Below, one piece after another: positions 32,135-42,792 of a stretch of DNA of 64,000 nucleotides. Origin of the DNA: Polytrichum commune (taxonomy: Eukaryota > Streptophyta > Polytrichopsida > Polytrichales > Polytrichaceae). The position numbers and the translations under genes were made by a program. A model generated the notes under the pieces. It had not been told where the DNA came from, ran no database searches, and was given only the letters and a program-made list of their open reading frames with translations. The DNA is taken from the NCBI GenBank assembly GCA_950295325.1, contig OX485806.1:49905169-49969168 (forward strand). Direction: 5' to 3'. Within the stretch, counting starts at the first letter, position 1, and the number at the start of each line of letters is the position of its first letter.

Positions 32135-33092
32135 TATCGCACACCTCTCCATGAAGAATGCCCAAAACGCCATGGGTACAAAGGGGACCCATGAGTGACA
32201 TGCGGAACTTGTGGCGCCGTTGGTGAGAGGGCCCAAGTGATCCTAGTGTGGGCGAGGGCCTCGGGCGTTGAGAACGTCTCCCACCCATGAAGACAAGGAG
32301 GCACGAGGGTAAGGCCATAAGTTATGCGTAGCTTATGGCGTGGTGATTGTAGAATGCTCAAGATCACCTCAACCGGAGGTGTGAGCTAGGAGTTATGGCA
32401 ATTTGAGTGGGGCGCTACCTCGGGACAGCGCCCTTGTACAGCAGTGCCTGGCAGTGATTCCCGGGACTGCCAAGGTTCAAACAGGCATAACTTCCTTAAT
32501 AATTGCTTTAATGAAACAATTGAGGAGTCAATCGGCATCTACGTTAAGCGTAGATGAAGATGGAGTGGTTGTTTGTGAGCATCAGACTTTATACAAGGAA
32601 GTTATGATGGTTTGAAGCTGGTAGGGGCTTCTAGGCCCATCGGCTAAGGGAAAATGTCTAGTTGGCCCCAACTCTTGGTAGAGAGACAAAACGTTTTTTG
32701 ATGGTGGTGTACGGGCCCTTCCAAAAGTCCTAGACGCTTATATGGGTAAGGTGGGGTGGCCTCACCTACCCGAGGCCGAACGACACGGCCTTCATGGGCA
32801 TTGGCCCAATGTGAGTACATAGTTGCCTAATATAGTGTTGTTCCGGCAACGCGATGATCAACATAAGATTGGATTTCCATGGATGGAAATCCACATCTAA
32901 ATATTGGTTACCGATTAAGGGGTGAGTCCCAAAAGTAAAGTAGGAGGGTTGGTTCCCCTCCTATGAACTATAAGGTACGGGGTAGGAGGAACGAACCATT
33001 AGCATGGCGGAATGCGAAGGGATGGCACTCGTAACCTTTGCTAAAACTTAAAATGGGCAAGATTATTAAGAGGGCTAGCAAGGGTTGCGACA
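32135..33092 (+). mobile_element. Solo LTR-A in minus-strand gypsy-2
   Basis: A 958-bp LTR-A runs from TATCGCACACCTCTCC to GGGTTGCGACA. The flanks GGTAC (32130-32134) and TGTAT (33093-33097) are each one substitution from the empty-site sequence inferred from the plus-strand gypsy-2 copy, where the same host DNA is continuous near 16806. That makes a decayed 5-bp target duplication. Two short frames (32318-32082, 32403-32615) are LTR composition, not genes. Confidence 0.82.
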
Positions 33093-33097
33093 TGTAT

Positions 33098-34190
33098 ATT
33101 CTCGAAGATATATTCCGGAGGGGAAGGTTGGTGGACAAACCACTACTGCATGAGTCGGATTACGTCCCAGAAAATATTAGACTTAGGATCCTCTAAACCT
33201 CGCCCTACTCCAGCACGTGAATGGCCCTTGCATGGCCATCCTACAATCTCCATATCTATCGGACCCAATTGTCGTTAGTCTGCCTTACTGATAAGTGTAA
33301 CACTACGAAGGAGACATACAAAACACCCACAAATGGCTTTCGGGTGTAACTGTTGTGGGTACAACACCATCAACTGGTGGAAATGGTGATGAGCCACACA
33401 GGTGAACAATTTACTGTTGGCCACATAGACATATCGTTGAACCGTGAGGCCAACCTCCAACACGGCCGCCAATCTTGTTATGATGCCCCCAAACACTTCC
33501 GCCAAAGTAATCCCCTCATTTGGTGGGCGCCACATAATGGGGTGTGCCAACACTATTGGGCTATGTGGTAAGACCGGTGTCGTAGAATCGAGAGGGAGGA
33601 TAATCTTCTCACACCACTGGGGTAGCTCGGCAGAATCGCGCCAAGGTTAAAAAAAATCCTTGGGAAGGTGTACCAATGTACTTTTAGGTGTCATCTCCCG
33701 TTGATCCTCAGCACTTCCCATAAATGCCAATGATTCCTCCAGTAATGCAGAACCATAGGGCAAGGTGTTAACAAAAGTGCCACATCCAAAAACCATGGAT
33801 AATGATGCTATGGTAGCAGCTACCACGGATGCCACATGAATAAGTTCCCTGCGGCCATCCCCATCCGACCAACTTGGTCGGATTCACGCCTCCTGAGTCC
33901 AGTTGCCTGAACCAAAACTGAGAGGGTAAAGTGTTTGCTGACCAACTAAAATGTCGTAGTTGGTCACATCTGTCACCATACACTTGAGAAGTTGAGGTGT
34001 GGGTGGATCCAGGCTTCACTCGGAAGCTAAGTTGTAATGGCTCTCGAGTGTAAATAGTGGCTTGCTCCACATGGCCAATGGATGTGATAATGATAAATGG
34101 ACAAGGAGCCGCGTAGTCGACCGTCAACCGCAATTCTTGCACAAGTTGTTTACCGATCATAACGGGTTTTGCCCCCGAATCCATCATCAC
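33098..34190 (-). pseudogene. Gypsy-2 aspartic protease and spacer, minus strand
   Basis: The ORF 34190-33768 begins at the protease loop VMMDSGAKPVMIG (D-S-G-A, the classical retropepsin triad), followed by a beta-rich segment (PCPFIIITSIG). Downstream to 33098 the spacer toward RT is readable only in broken frames; its end is shared with 16.6-16.8 kb. LTR-A interrupts it at 33092. Confidence 0.8.
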
Positions 34191-36400
34191 ATACTAGGGA
34201 GCAACCTAAATAATGTTGCCCACAGCTCGACTGACCACCAAAATGCCGGAATCATTCAACATATGCACAATGTCATATCGAATGCCTTGACACTCGTGAG
34301 CAAATCTAGTAGCTACATCTGATAGACAAGCTGCTCTATTGGTTGTTGGTGAATCGTAAGATGTGGTCGGCTCTTCGCCATCCGAGGCGTGTGCATCCGC
34401 AACAAGCCTTGCCTGACGTTTTGCCGTTTCTTTAGGATCTTCAGTGATAGGAAGGTCTACGATGGCTTGAGCCACAGTCAGAGAGGACAGGAATGGCTTT
34501 CCTTCCAAAATCCTACCTGCTAGGTGGAAAACCTTAGCCGGTTGAATGTCGGGTGACGACCACTCCATTGCTGTAAACAAAGGTTTGTGCAACACTTTAG
34601 ATGCCAATGTGTGTACCATGTCGGTTGCCACGTTCGAAGTGTCCATGTTCAAATTTTGGGTACTGATAAATTAGATAGCATCTAACAATCCAAAATATAG
34701 TGGCAAATGTGTTTGACCAATCTGATCCGCGAGACCATTGTCCCTAGCCCATGAGGTCTCCACATGTTCCCCTATGGTCGTAGGTGGGGTTTGTCACACA
34801 GATTGAACACGTGTTGTAGCTACGGAACTCACCTCCTCCCCCAAAACCCCGAACATATAGTTATCGGGAGTTGACAAAATAGCCTTAGCTCCAAATGGAA
34901 CTGGGGATTCCAATATTTGGCTAGATAACGCCAAATTCTTGACCCCCTCCTCTAAGGCACCAAGCTTTGCCTTCAACGCCTTCCGGGAAAAAAAAATTTG
35001 GATGGAGAGTGAAGATTGTTCCACCGCGTGATTGTTCCTCCCACAATGGGAACACTTCAACTGCTTCGGTAAATGTTTACCGATTTTCTTTGTTGAATTG
35101 TTAGCGAAAACAACTCGTTTCCGTTTTGGATGATTCGCGGTGTGGGGAGGTTTTTACTTCAAAGGATAATATTTCTTAGCATGGCCCGATTATCCACAAG
35201 ATCAATAATATAAGGTCTTGTCGCCCTTCGCCTTTGCCAATCCTACTGTCATGACCGAAGTCTTCCGGGATTTGTTAGAATCCACTAGCAAGGACACCAA
35301 GCCAATGGCAACGTACTTATATAAGGCACGATCACACTACTTCACAACGGCGAATGCCTCTGCAAGTGTCGCCCGCCTAGTCAAGATTGACAACGTTAAG
35401 TCAATGAGGCACTTGTCAATTTTTGACAAAAAAACCTTCACCAATTGGCTCTCCGCGAAAACACCTTTAGATTCTTTGGCAAATCTTGCAACCTCATGTA
35501 CATGATACGAGGTGTGTCATCTTTCTTCCGCCTGAAGTTTTGGATCCGTTGCATTTGATCCCGACCATAACCTTCATATTCTTCTTCCAAATGGGCTAGA
35601 ATTCCTAGCTAGAATAAAAATCGGGTGAAGCCCTTAAAGAAGTTAATACTGCTTGGATAGCTTGGGCGTAATGAGAGAGAGGAAATATCGGATTCAACAT
35701 AGTCACGGATGTCCCTAGGTTCTCTAGGAAATGTCCCCTCTGTATCCACTACAAATACGCCTCTGCTTGCTCCGTCTTCACCACAGGAGCAACCAATGAA
35801 CTAGATGCTCTACCCTTCTTTAATGCGGAAACCAATTCTACCCGTGTCTTCTAGTACTGCTCCACCTAGCGAAGCTCCATTCAAGGAGCATCCCTCCAAT
35901 GATCGTAAATCTAGAGTGCCTCATACTCCAAATATTGGAGTAGAAGCTCAAACGCATATCAGTCATTAAAATTGGTATTTTGTTGACGCTTCTTCCGCAT
36001 CCATATTCTAAACCGGATTTTTCCAATCTTGCAGAGAAATGATTTTTGCTCGACCGGAAAGCATGTCCCGGATTCCTCCTCGCGTCTCCTCCTCCATATC
36101 ATGAAAGGTGTCTATCCAAAGAACGTGCGACTGAGTGGTAGTTCCCCACGTTGAAGTAGGCTGAAAAATCTCGTCGGCTGCTACCACTGGTTTCATGTCC
36201 GAGAGGTAGGAGGATCGACCATCCAATGCCCCTGAAGATGCAGAATAATAATATTGATTCTGAATTATAATCATACACTCGGAATGGATTTGGTCATTAG
36301 AGCCAACAACCTTAACTAATATGGTGTCAAGGTAGAATGTCAAAATGTGGAAGCCAACCTGCTCCTTCAACCACCACGAACCTTATGATCAGTTGGTTAT
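34191..36400 (-). pseudogene. Gypsy-2 gag region with zinc knuckles, minus strand
   Basis: From 36370 downward, gag-like coding is broken by many stops. A first knuckle is degenerate (SCG.SGHAKKYYPLK near 35200-35160). A second begins CSHCGRNNHAVEQ at about 35055, with its last cysteine lost. Lysine-rich nucleocapsid sequence lies between them. The ORFs 35060-34794 and 34652-34206 form the gag-protease linker leading into the D-S-G protease. Assignment rests on the two knuckles and the position before the protease. Confidence 0.72.
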
Positions 36401-37574
36401 CAATCCAGCCTCATTATAAAGGAATACAAGCACCGCCCACTTGTTGTACACACAAGGGTCTCGTTAGTCATTATTGTGACCTTACCCCCATGATATCCTA
36501 TCACAAACTATAACAACATAAAATTGGGTAATGTTGGCAACGTCCAGCAACACAACTCGCCATGGGAGAAGATACTATAATGAAATACGGAAAACAATGT
36601 AAATCCAGCATTAGATCCTCTTCTCCAAACAACAATTAAACAAAAATTCAAATTGACCGCGCTTGATCGGCACTCGTTTGCAGTTGGTGGCCAAGCATGA
36701 GATATCTGTGTTGCCCTGAAAAATAATTGGCACATAAGCACATCTCTCATATCCCAGTATAACATAAAAACCCTCCCTTATTAGAAACCCCTAGAATTTG
36801 TATTATTAAACATAATTCACCTTTAACAATGATATTGTTAAATCGAATGATGATTCTATGTGCCAATTTCTCTAATCCCTCGACTATCCCATGCACATAT
36901 CTCCAAATGAATTCTAATACTCCAACTTGTTCCTCAATAATTTAAATATTATCGGTACTCGAATGCCTTCCCTTTATGTTTCTTTTAACCAAAAGAAAAA
37001 CAAAATATCCTATAATGTCAAATTCATCTTCCAACTCGGTGTGGAGGAAGAACAAACCACACGCAAGTTCGCCTCAATCCCACGCCCTTTGTGTGTTTCT
37101 GGATGCCCCCACGAACTCCTCCCATGATGCTCCACCTTCTCCGAAACTCAAACACCTTAATTGTTTATAAAGTGTTTGGGAATGACCGCATCGGTTGTTC
37201 CAAATCCCTAGTTTCATTCTTGATTGATGAAAATAACATTTTTTTACAGAAAAGGGAGGGCGACAACAAAAGCTCTTGGAGGGGCTCCTCCGCCTCTTGT
37301 TATCTTATTTTTTAATTTTTTTTAATGAAATTGAACTTAAATCGGATTCAAAAATGTTTTTCACAAGCTCAATGATATGAATTCAAACTTGCAAATGAAC
37401 AAATGATAAGAAATTATGTAGACAATTCAGTAAATCATCACCACAATTCACCTTGATGTGACAAACATTTTTCTTTTTGTTGGTCTTCAAATCTGTGGTG
37501 TTCTCGCTTTGACATTCCGCAACTTTGTCACTCCTTATTCTCAATCTTCCCTTGTGTGTTATATTGCAAGAATG
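36401..37574. other. No recognised feature
   Basis: AT-rich sequence with short frames only. It lies between the gypsy-2 gag start and the inverted-repeat block. It may contain the leader and 5' LTR of gypsy-2, but there is no second LTR to define one. Confidence 0.4.
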
Positions 37575-37942
37575 ATGGAAAAAAAAGAAAAATGAAGCAT
37601 TTTTGCCAAGTGAAAAAGAAGAAAGTCAAACCCTTTTAAGAACTCTAAATTTCTCTTCAAATGCACACAATGAGTCAAGTTATCTCTCACTCCATCACAG
37701 GATAATCCAAGAGTGTAAGTAGGGGAAAAAAACTCAAGATTTATTATAAAAACATGCAATCTTCACCTCATACAAGCTATTTTCACACACACACCCACAA
37801 GGCTTGACTTGGCAAGAATGCCAAATCAAGGAGAAGGTTTCTCATTTAGGACCCTTCATTTCCACATTTAAGATTTATCCATCCAAATTTAAATGAATAA
37901 AACCCAACGGATAAGATGCGGCCGTCGACGCCGCATACCATA
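37575..37942 (+). repeat. Left arm of a long inverted repeat
   Basis: It pairs with 39912-40262 in inverted orientation. Shared blocks (left arm versus reverse complement of right) include TTGCATGTTxTTATAATAAA, the ACTCTTGGATT..CC..G..GAGTGAGAGATAACTTGA block, GGCATT.TTGCCAAGTC and GATGCGG..GACGCCG. Arms are about 350 bp and roughly 75-80% alike by eye, with a 2-kb centre that holds the PHD-type integrase. Confidence 0.8.
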
Positions 37943-37943
37943 A

Positions 37944-38286
37944 CAATTGGTTGTCACACCGCGTGGAGAAAAATACGTGTTGATGACGGTGGACCATTTT
38001 AACAAATGGATTGAGTTTGTTTCTCTATTCCAAAACTTTGCAGAGTTGGTTGCGGTAACCTTTTTAGATCATGTTTTGGCACGTTTTGGAGCACCAAGTG
38101 AAGTATTGACGGACCAAAGGAAGGGGTTCTTTGGTATTTTTGAGGAGTCGTGCACTAAGGCTCTCATAGATCACCGTACCACCTCATGGAGGCAGATAGC
38201 TTGGCTGAACGGGTTATTGAGACAACCAACCGTGGCTTGAGGAACTGTGGATTACTTTGGGGGAGCCACTATGACTGGGATCTTCT
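37944..38286 (+). pseudogene. Gypsy integrase core (first part) of a PHD-type element
   Basis: The ORF from 37947 shows the integrase catalytic core: YVLMTVDHFNKWIEF (first Asp), HVLARFGAPSEVLTDQRKGF (second Asp), then after a frameshift near 38190 EADSLAERVIETTNRGL (Glu) and SHYDWDLL. All three acidic catalytic residues are present. Reading stops at the 518-bp insertion at 38287 and resumes at 38813. The zinc-binding N-terminus and everything upstream are missing at the inverted-repeat junction. Confidence 0.9.
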
Positions 38287-38804
38287 CACGGGTAGATCAT
38301 TCTAAGGCATTTTTATGCACCACGTGCAGCTGGGGTTTTTTTTGGGGGGGTTATTTACCTTCAAGGGCTGAATTAAAGCCTCTCTATAATTACTTAAATT
38401 TCAAAAATGGCCCATTTGTTTGCACCCTTCCATTACTTATATTGTCCAAGTCACTGCAATTTTTTGTACTCTATATTTATTTTAAGTAATAAAAGCTAAT
38501 CTACTTCCTAACGCAATTGATGAATGTTGAGGGAAAGCATGAAAACAAAGAAGGGTGCTAAACCCATTTACATACCATACTAAACATACCTTCTAGGATC
38601 TTTATCTTTAGCCCCTATATTAATTTTACAAAAAATAATGGCCCACGTTTTATGTCCTTCTAACTTACTTATAATGGGATTGTCTACATTTAATGGCCCC
38701 TTCATTATTTGGAATTCCTTTATAATTTTTATTTCAAATGATTTTAATCCTCTCTATATTATGCCGCACGTCGTTTTTAAAATTCACTAAGTTATCTACC
38801 CGTG
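38287..38804. mobile_element. 518-bp hAT-like TIR element
   Basis: Its ends are the perfect 11-bp inverted repeats CACGGGTAGAT...ATCTACCCGTG, with looser pairing for about 40 bp more (including ..CCACGTGCAGC versus ..CGACGTGCGGC). Flanks are 8-bp direct repeats GATCTTCT (38279-38286) and GATCTTAT (38805-38812), one mismatch, the hallmark length of hAT insertions. Taking out the element and one repeat rejoins the integrase frame. It encodes no transposase, so it is a MITE-like non-autonomous element. Confidence 0.85.
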
Positions 38805-38812
38805 GATCTTAT

Positions 38813-39525
38813 GTTGCCTTAGATTGCTATGGGCTATCAATTTAGTAGGCAAACCTCGTTGGTGTCCTAGAGCCCATAGCAGTTGTTGTATGAACATGAG
38901 TTTATATTCCTATATTTTATTCGGGAAAAGCTAGCTTCTGTTGTGGACTTGGATGACCCAAACGTTTGGGCTTTGTATTTGCAAGAGCGGGCTCAATTCC
39001 TCCAGAAGGTCATGCCTATGGCCATGGAAAATTTGTCCATTGCTCAATACTGTGAGACATTGCATTATGCACGCATTTGCAGTGGTGCTTACCGACCTCT
39101 ATTGCGGAGATTCCATCAAGGGGATTATGTTTATCCCCAATGTCAGGCACCTATGACATTGGATGTCAGGGCGAGGCGCACTATCTTTCGGATGAAGGAG
39201 GTGTTGCCGATTGGTTTGTTATTGTTGGAAGGCAAAGATGGGAGGGAATGTCATGAGCATTCCAAAAATTATGCCCCAAGTCATTTACACTTTGAGGGCA
39301 CAATTCATCCTAAACTAGTTGTTGTGGCTGAGGGTCTTCTATGTTTTGTGTGCAAGGAGAAAAGAAATGGCTACTATGCTCGTATGCAACCAGTGTTAAC
39401 GTGGATGGCACATGGCATGCCTAAGGCCACCCTTAACTTCTCTACCATCTAAACAATGGAGTTGTCTTTGTTGTTTAGGATCTTTGGTACCTAGTGCTTC
39501 CACCAGTCATACTTAATGATCCTAT
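38813..39525 (+). pseudogene. Gypsy integrase C-terminus ending in a PHD finger
   Basis: After a stop (about 38820) the core continues with IAMGYQFSRQ, then the ORF 38883-39452: IREKLASVVDLDDPNVWA, the helical ERAQFLQKVMPMAMENL, RRFHQGDYVYPQ and VLPIGLLLLEGKDGREC. Then CFVC opens a zinc-finger module. A frameshift near 39370 hides the rest; the next frame reads VCNQC, a stop, GWHMACLRPP, and KQWSCLCC. The spacing C-x2-C ... C-x2-C ... H-x2-C ... C-x2-C is that of a Cys4-His-Cys3 PHD finger, a histone-tail reader. It occupies the place where chromoviruses carry a chromodomain. Confidence 0.83.
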
Positions 39526-39815
39526 ATGGTTTTAATTGTGTTGTGCCTGCCCAAGTGGAAAATGAAGAATTATGGTATAAAGATGCGATCGAACATAAGA
39601 CAATGGATTTAATTCTTTGGAATATGATGGCAAAACATTAGAGGCAATTACGGATGGGGCTCACATTGCACTGAGCCTATAGTTCCTTGAGATGATGTTC
39701 ACCATCTTAGTTGGTTGCGGAGCAATTCTTCATTATCCATGATTTTTGGATTGGCGTTGGTCCTAGTTACTTGGTGGGGTTTCATAGTCTACTAAGCGGA
39801 AAAAATGGGCATGTA
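39526..39815 (+). pseudogene. Possible C-terminal extension after the PHD finger
   Basis: Frames change at least twice, but coding-like peptides continue (VPAQVENEELWYKDAIEHKTMD, then an EYDGKTLEAITDGAH-like stretch and LEMMFTILVGCGAILHYP). This suggests the polyprotein went on beyond the PHD finger. I do not recognise the domain. Confidence 0.35.
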
Positions 39816-39819
39816 AAGG

Positions 39820-39910
39820 TATGTTGTATATGTGTGCCTTTGCTATGTTTTAATTTGAATCTTTAATGGTGGTTGGTTCTCAAGCTGTAGTGACACACGA
39901 TTGCTATTTA
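39820..39910 (+). repeat. Direct repeat flanking the right arm, copy 1
   Basis: This is a near copy of 40258-40352 (GTGTGCCTTTGCTATGTTTT, GGTGGTTGGTTCTCAAGCTG, then ACACGATTGCTATTTACA). The right arm of the inverted repeat lies exactly between the two copies. The sequence also resembles an internal part of the LTR-A family (GGTT.GTACTCGAGCTGTAGT). Confidence 0.75.
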
Positions 39911-39911
39911 C

Positions 39912-40262
39912 ACGATTAATGTCACGGTATACGACGTCGGCGTCCACACCGCATCTGGGGGGTTTCATTCAATTAGAGTTGGATGGATGAACCCTAGGAG
40001 TTAGAAAGATGCTCTTAAGTGAGGAATCTCTTCCTTGGTTTGGCATTATTGCCAAGTCGAGCCTTATGAGTAAGTGTATGAAGAGAGTTTGTGTGAGATG
40101 AAAATTGCATGTTGTTATAATAAAATCTTGAGTTCATCTCATGTTATTTACACTCTTGGATTCTCCCATGGTAGAGTGAGAGATAACTTGATTCATTGTG
40201 TATATTTGAAAAGAATATTAGAGCTTTTGCTAGGGTTTGATTTTCTTCTTTCTTTGTGGAAG
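39912..40262 (-). repeat. Right arm of the long inverted repeat
   Basis: Inverted partner of 37575-37942; see that entry for shared blocks. Its inner end reads GTCACGGTATACGACGTCGG next to GCGTCCACACCGCATC, corresponding to GATGCGGCCGTCGACGCCGC near 37916-37935. Confidence 0.8.
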
Positions 40263-40604
40263 TGTGCTATATATGTGTGTATTTGCTATGTTTTAGTTTT
40301 AGTTGTTAGTGGTGGTTGGTACTCGAGCTGTAGTAACACATGATCGTTATTTACATGATCCAATGATGAATTCAAGATTGGATGGACATGAAAAGAAATG
40401 TGCACCTAACCATTGGCTACCTACTAAGGGAGGAGTCCCAAATACATTTGTAAGAATGTTTGGTAACCAAGCTATGAGTTTGGAAATTGGTATCGGGAGT
40501 TAACCGTGCGCATGTGTGGAATGTGTTGGGTTAGTGCTTGTGACATTTACTATAGTTGTAAAATGGTGAAGATAAGTTAAAGGAAGCTAGTATGAGTTGC
40601 GACA
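40258..40604 (+). repeat. LTR-A-like 3' part
   Basis: It contains the LTR-A landmarks in order: ACCATTGGCTACCTACTAAG, the GGTAACCAAGCTATGAG block, GTGTGG.ATGTG...GTTAG, and an end AGTATGAGTTGCGACA at 40604. It is closest to the copy at 54.65-55.59 kb. The first 95 bp are the second copy of the direct repeat. Confidence 0.65.
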
Positions 40605-41380
40605 ATGAGGCAACTCATAAAAACCTTATATGTTCATGTTTTTAAAATAATTAAGATTTTAATATAATTATATTAGTTTGTAGACCACATTTTATTAATT
40701 TATAGTTTTAAAATTATAAAAGGGTATAAGTTGCCTATTGCATGGAAATTAAACTTAAATTGGACTAATTAGATGTATAATATAATTAACTAGGATATTT
40801 TCACACACAAAAACTTTTGAATTTTATAATAGTTTATTTGTGAATTAAAGATAAGTGTAAATCAACCCTTAGCTTAGAAACCTAATGAATGCTTAGTTTT
40901 CCTTACAATATGTACAAATAAAAAAACCTCAAAAAACTCTCACAAATCATAACTGAGAATGTACAAAAACCAAATTGAATGCACAAACCCATCGTGAGCC
41001 TTTCTTGTATCTAACCTAATATATTACATCCAACTACCAAGACATTCATGATATGCCATTCAATTATGCTCATTCATAGTGTGGGGTCCTAATATATATT
41101 ATTTTAATTCCCCACTGTATCGAATCCTATGGTATGTTGGTTTAAAATTTCACTAACATGATCAATTTGTAAACACCCTAATATATTTATATCATGAAGT
41201 TCAATACATAACGTGAGCTTTGCTACAAATAAATGTTTTATAACTTATAACTTGCAACTTTGAAGTGAACCTTATATTTATTCTCACATAGTTTTCTAAA
41301 ATACATGAGTGACCTCCGGAATTGTGACATAGCTGTAGGGATGAGATTGAGGATCTAAATGGAGTCACAGTGAATGCATC
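40605..41380. other. AT-rich upstream region of the MRS2 gene
   Basis: No repeat or ORF is supported. It probably includes distal promoter sequence of the downstream gene, but no convincing TATA box could be assigned without a transcription start. Confidence 0.4.
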
Positions 41381-42771
41381 AGTCATGCACATTGCTCAGG
41401 AACATGTGGAGGTCAAGAGCAGTTATGGCCCCGCAACCCCGTCAGTTCGCCCAATCCCACCGCTAACTGGGTATATCTCTCTCTGCACTCGTGTGCCGCG
41501 ATCCCTCCCCGTCTACCTCAGGCAGAAGAAGCATTTCGCGCAGTGCATGCCGATGCTCGTAGGAACGGGGCTGCGTATGCCCCAGACATCTGGTGTGGAT
41601 GGCGCATTGAGCAGACGCATTTGCTCGTTTGTGGTTGTGCAGGAAGAGCCTGCGACAGGTGGAGCTGGCGGAGGCCGGAGCAGTCGCCTCGTGGGGCCAG
41701 TTTCGGCTGTGGTCCGGCTCGTTAGGGTTACTGTGGCGAGGTTTTGGTCGGGAATGATAGCCTCGTAGCTTGGAGCTCGGATGCTTGGCTCTCCATGTGT
41801 GGATTTCTGGCTTTTCCTCGTAAGTGATAGCGTTTTTTTCCGAGGATATTTGGTTTGTGTTTCATGAAACATGCCGCAGTGTGCGCAGCGATTATAGGCC
41901 TCGGCTTGATGGAGAGAGTGAAGAGTGAAGAGATCAGTTTTGAATTCTGTAAGATGAAGTTCGTTTTAGATCAGGTCAGGTCCTTAGAAATGAAAGGCAT
42001 TGCTAGGGTCCTCTGACTCAATAGCGAAGCCTTCAAAAACTCCTATAAACTTTGAATATCAAGCCACTAATGTTCATGTTACAACCCCCGTGTTCAGAGA
42101 GATTGCGGTGCAGAAGTTCAATTTTCTGGACACAAACATTTACGAAAGCCTTTCGGTAGTGCCTGTTCTATGTGGTCGAGATCTCATGAACATTATTACA
42201 CAGCACAATCATGAAGATAGCTCGCAAGGTTTAGTGTTTTCAACAGATTACAGCGCATCTAAATGTCAATCACACGTCCTCGTATGAGCAAGACACCAAG
42301 GCAGATTCATGATGTACCTATCTTTGCGATACAGTAGTCATTTGTTCAAGCAGCCAGTGGCTTCAAGAACTTACTCGCTGAAGCTGCTTCAGTAAATTTT
42401 CCCAATCAATTATCCAGCTCATTCACTGTCATTCTTCACGATTCCTTATCTCTCTCTGGAATTGTTGAAAAATGTTTTCACTGTGTACACCGAGGATGTG
42501 AGGTGATGTGAGGTTGTTGACTACGTGACAATGATGACATAGTATTCAAATGCAATGTTTGACACATTACAGAATCAGATTTTTCAGGTATGTCTTCTTT
42601 CTGTGAAATTTTTGGAGGTGAGATGGATTGGAAGAAGCATCTGAAATAATGGCTTTGTACATCGTTTAGTTGTTTGGAGGTGGCTTTGTTTTATATCTGT
42701 ATTTTATTATTTCATACGGAAATATGTCAAAATCTGAATGCATCTGCCTGAAACTCTTCATATCATTGCAG
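41381..42771 (+). promoter_or_regulatory. MRS2 promoter/5' UTR with a leader intron
   Basis: A GC-rich, CpG-containing stretch at 41.40-41.80 kb precedes the gene and contrasts with its AT-rich surroundings. A plausible 5' UTR exon ends TTTTCAG|GTATGT at 42587. The intron 42588-42771 ends TCATTGCAG, and the next exon starts at 42772, 21 bp before the ATG. Long frames here (41370-41768 +, 41872-41513 -) follow base composition and have no recognisable domain, so I do not call them genes. The transcription start cannot be placed. Confidence 0.55.
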
Positions 42772-42792
42772 GTACAATGATGTAGACATTAT

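Noticed and set aside
41370-41872. Separate protein-coding genes upstream of MRS2 (ORFs on both strands)
   Set aside because: GC-rich composition explains the open frames; no domain, splice or codon support.
42000-42287. 95-residue ORF as a gene
   Set aside because: No recognised motif; its position fits the 5' UTR/first-exon region of MRS2. Left unassigned.
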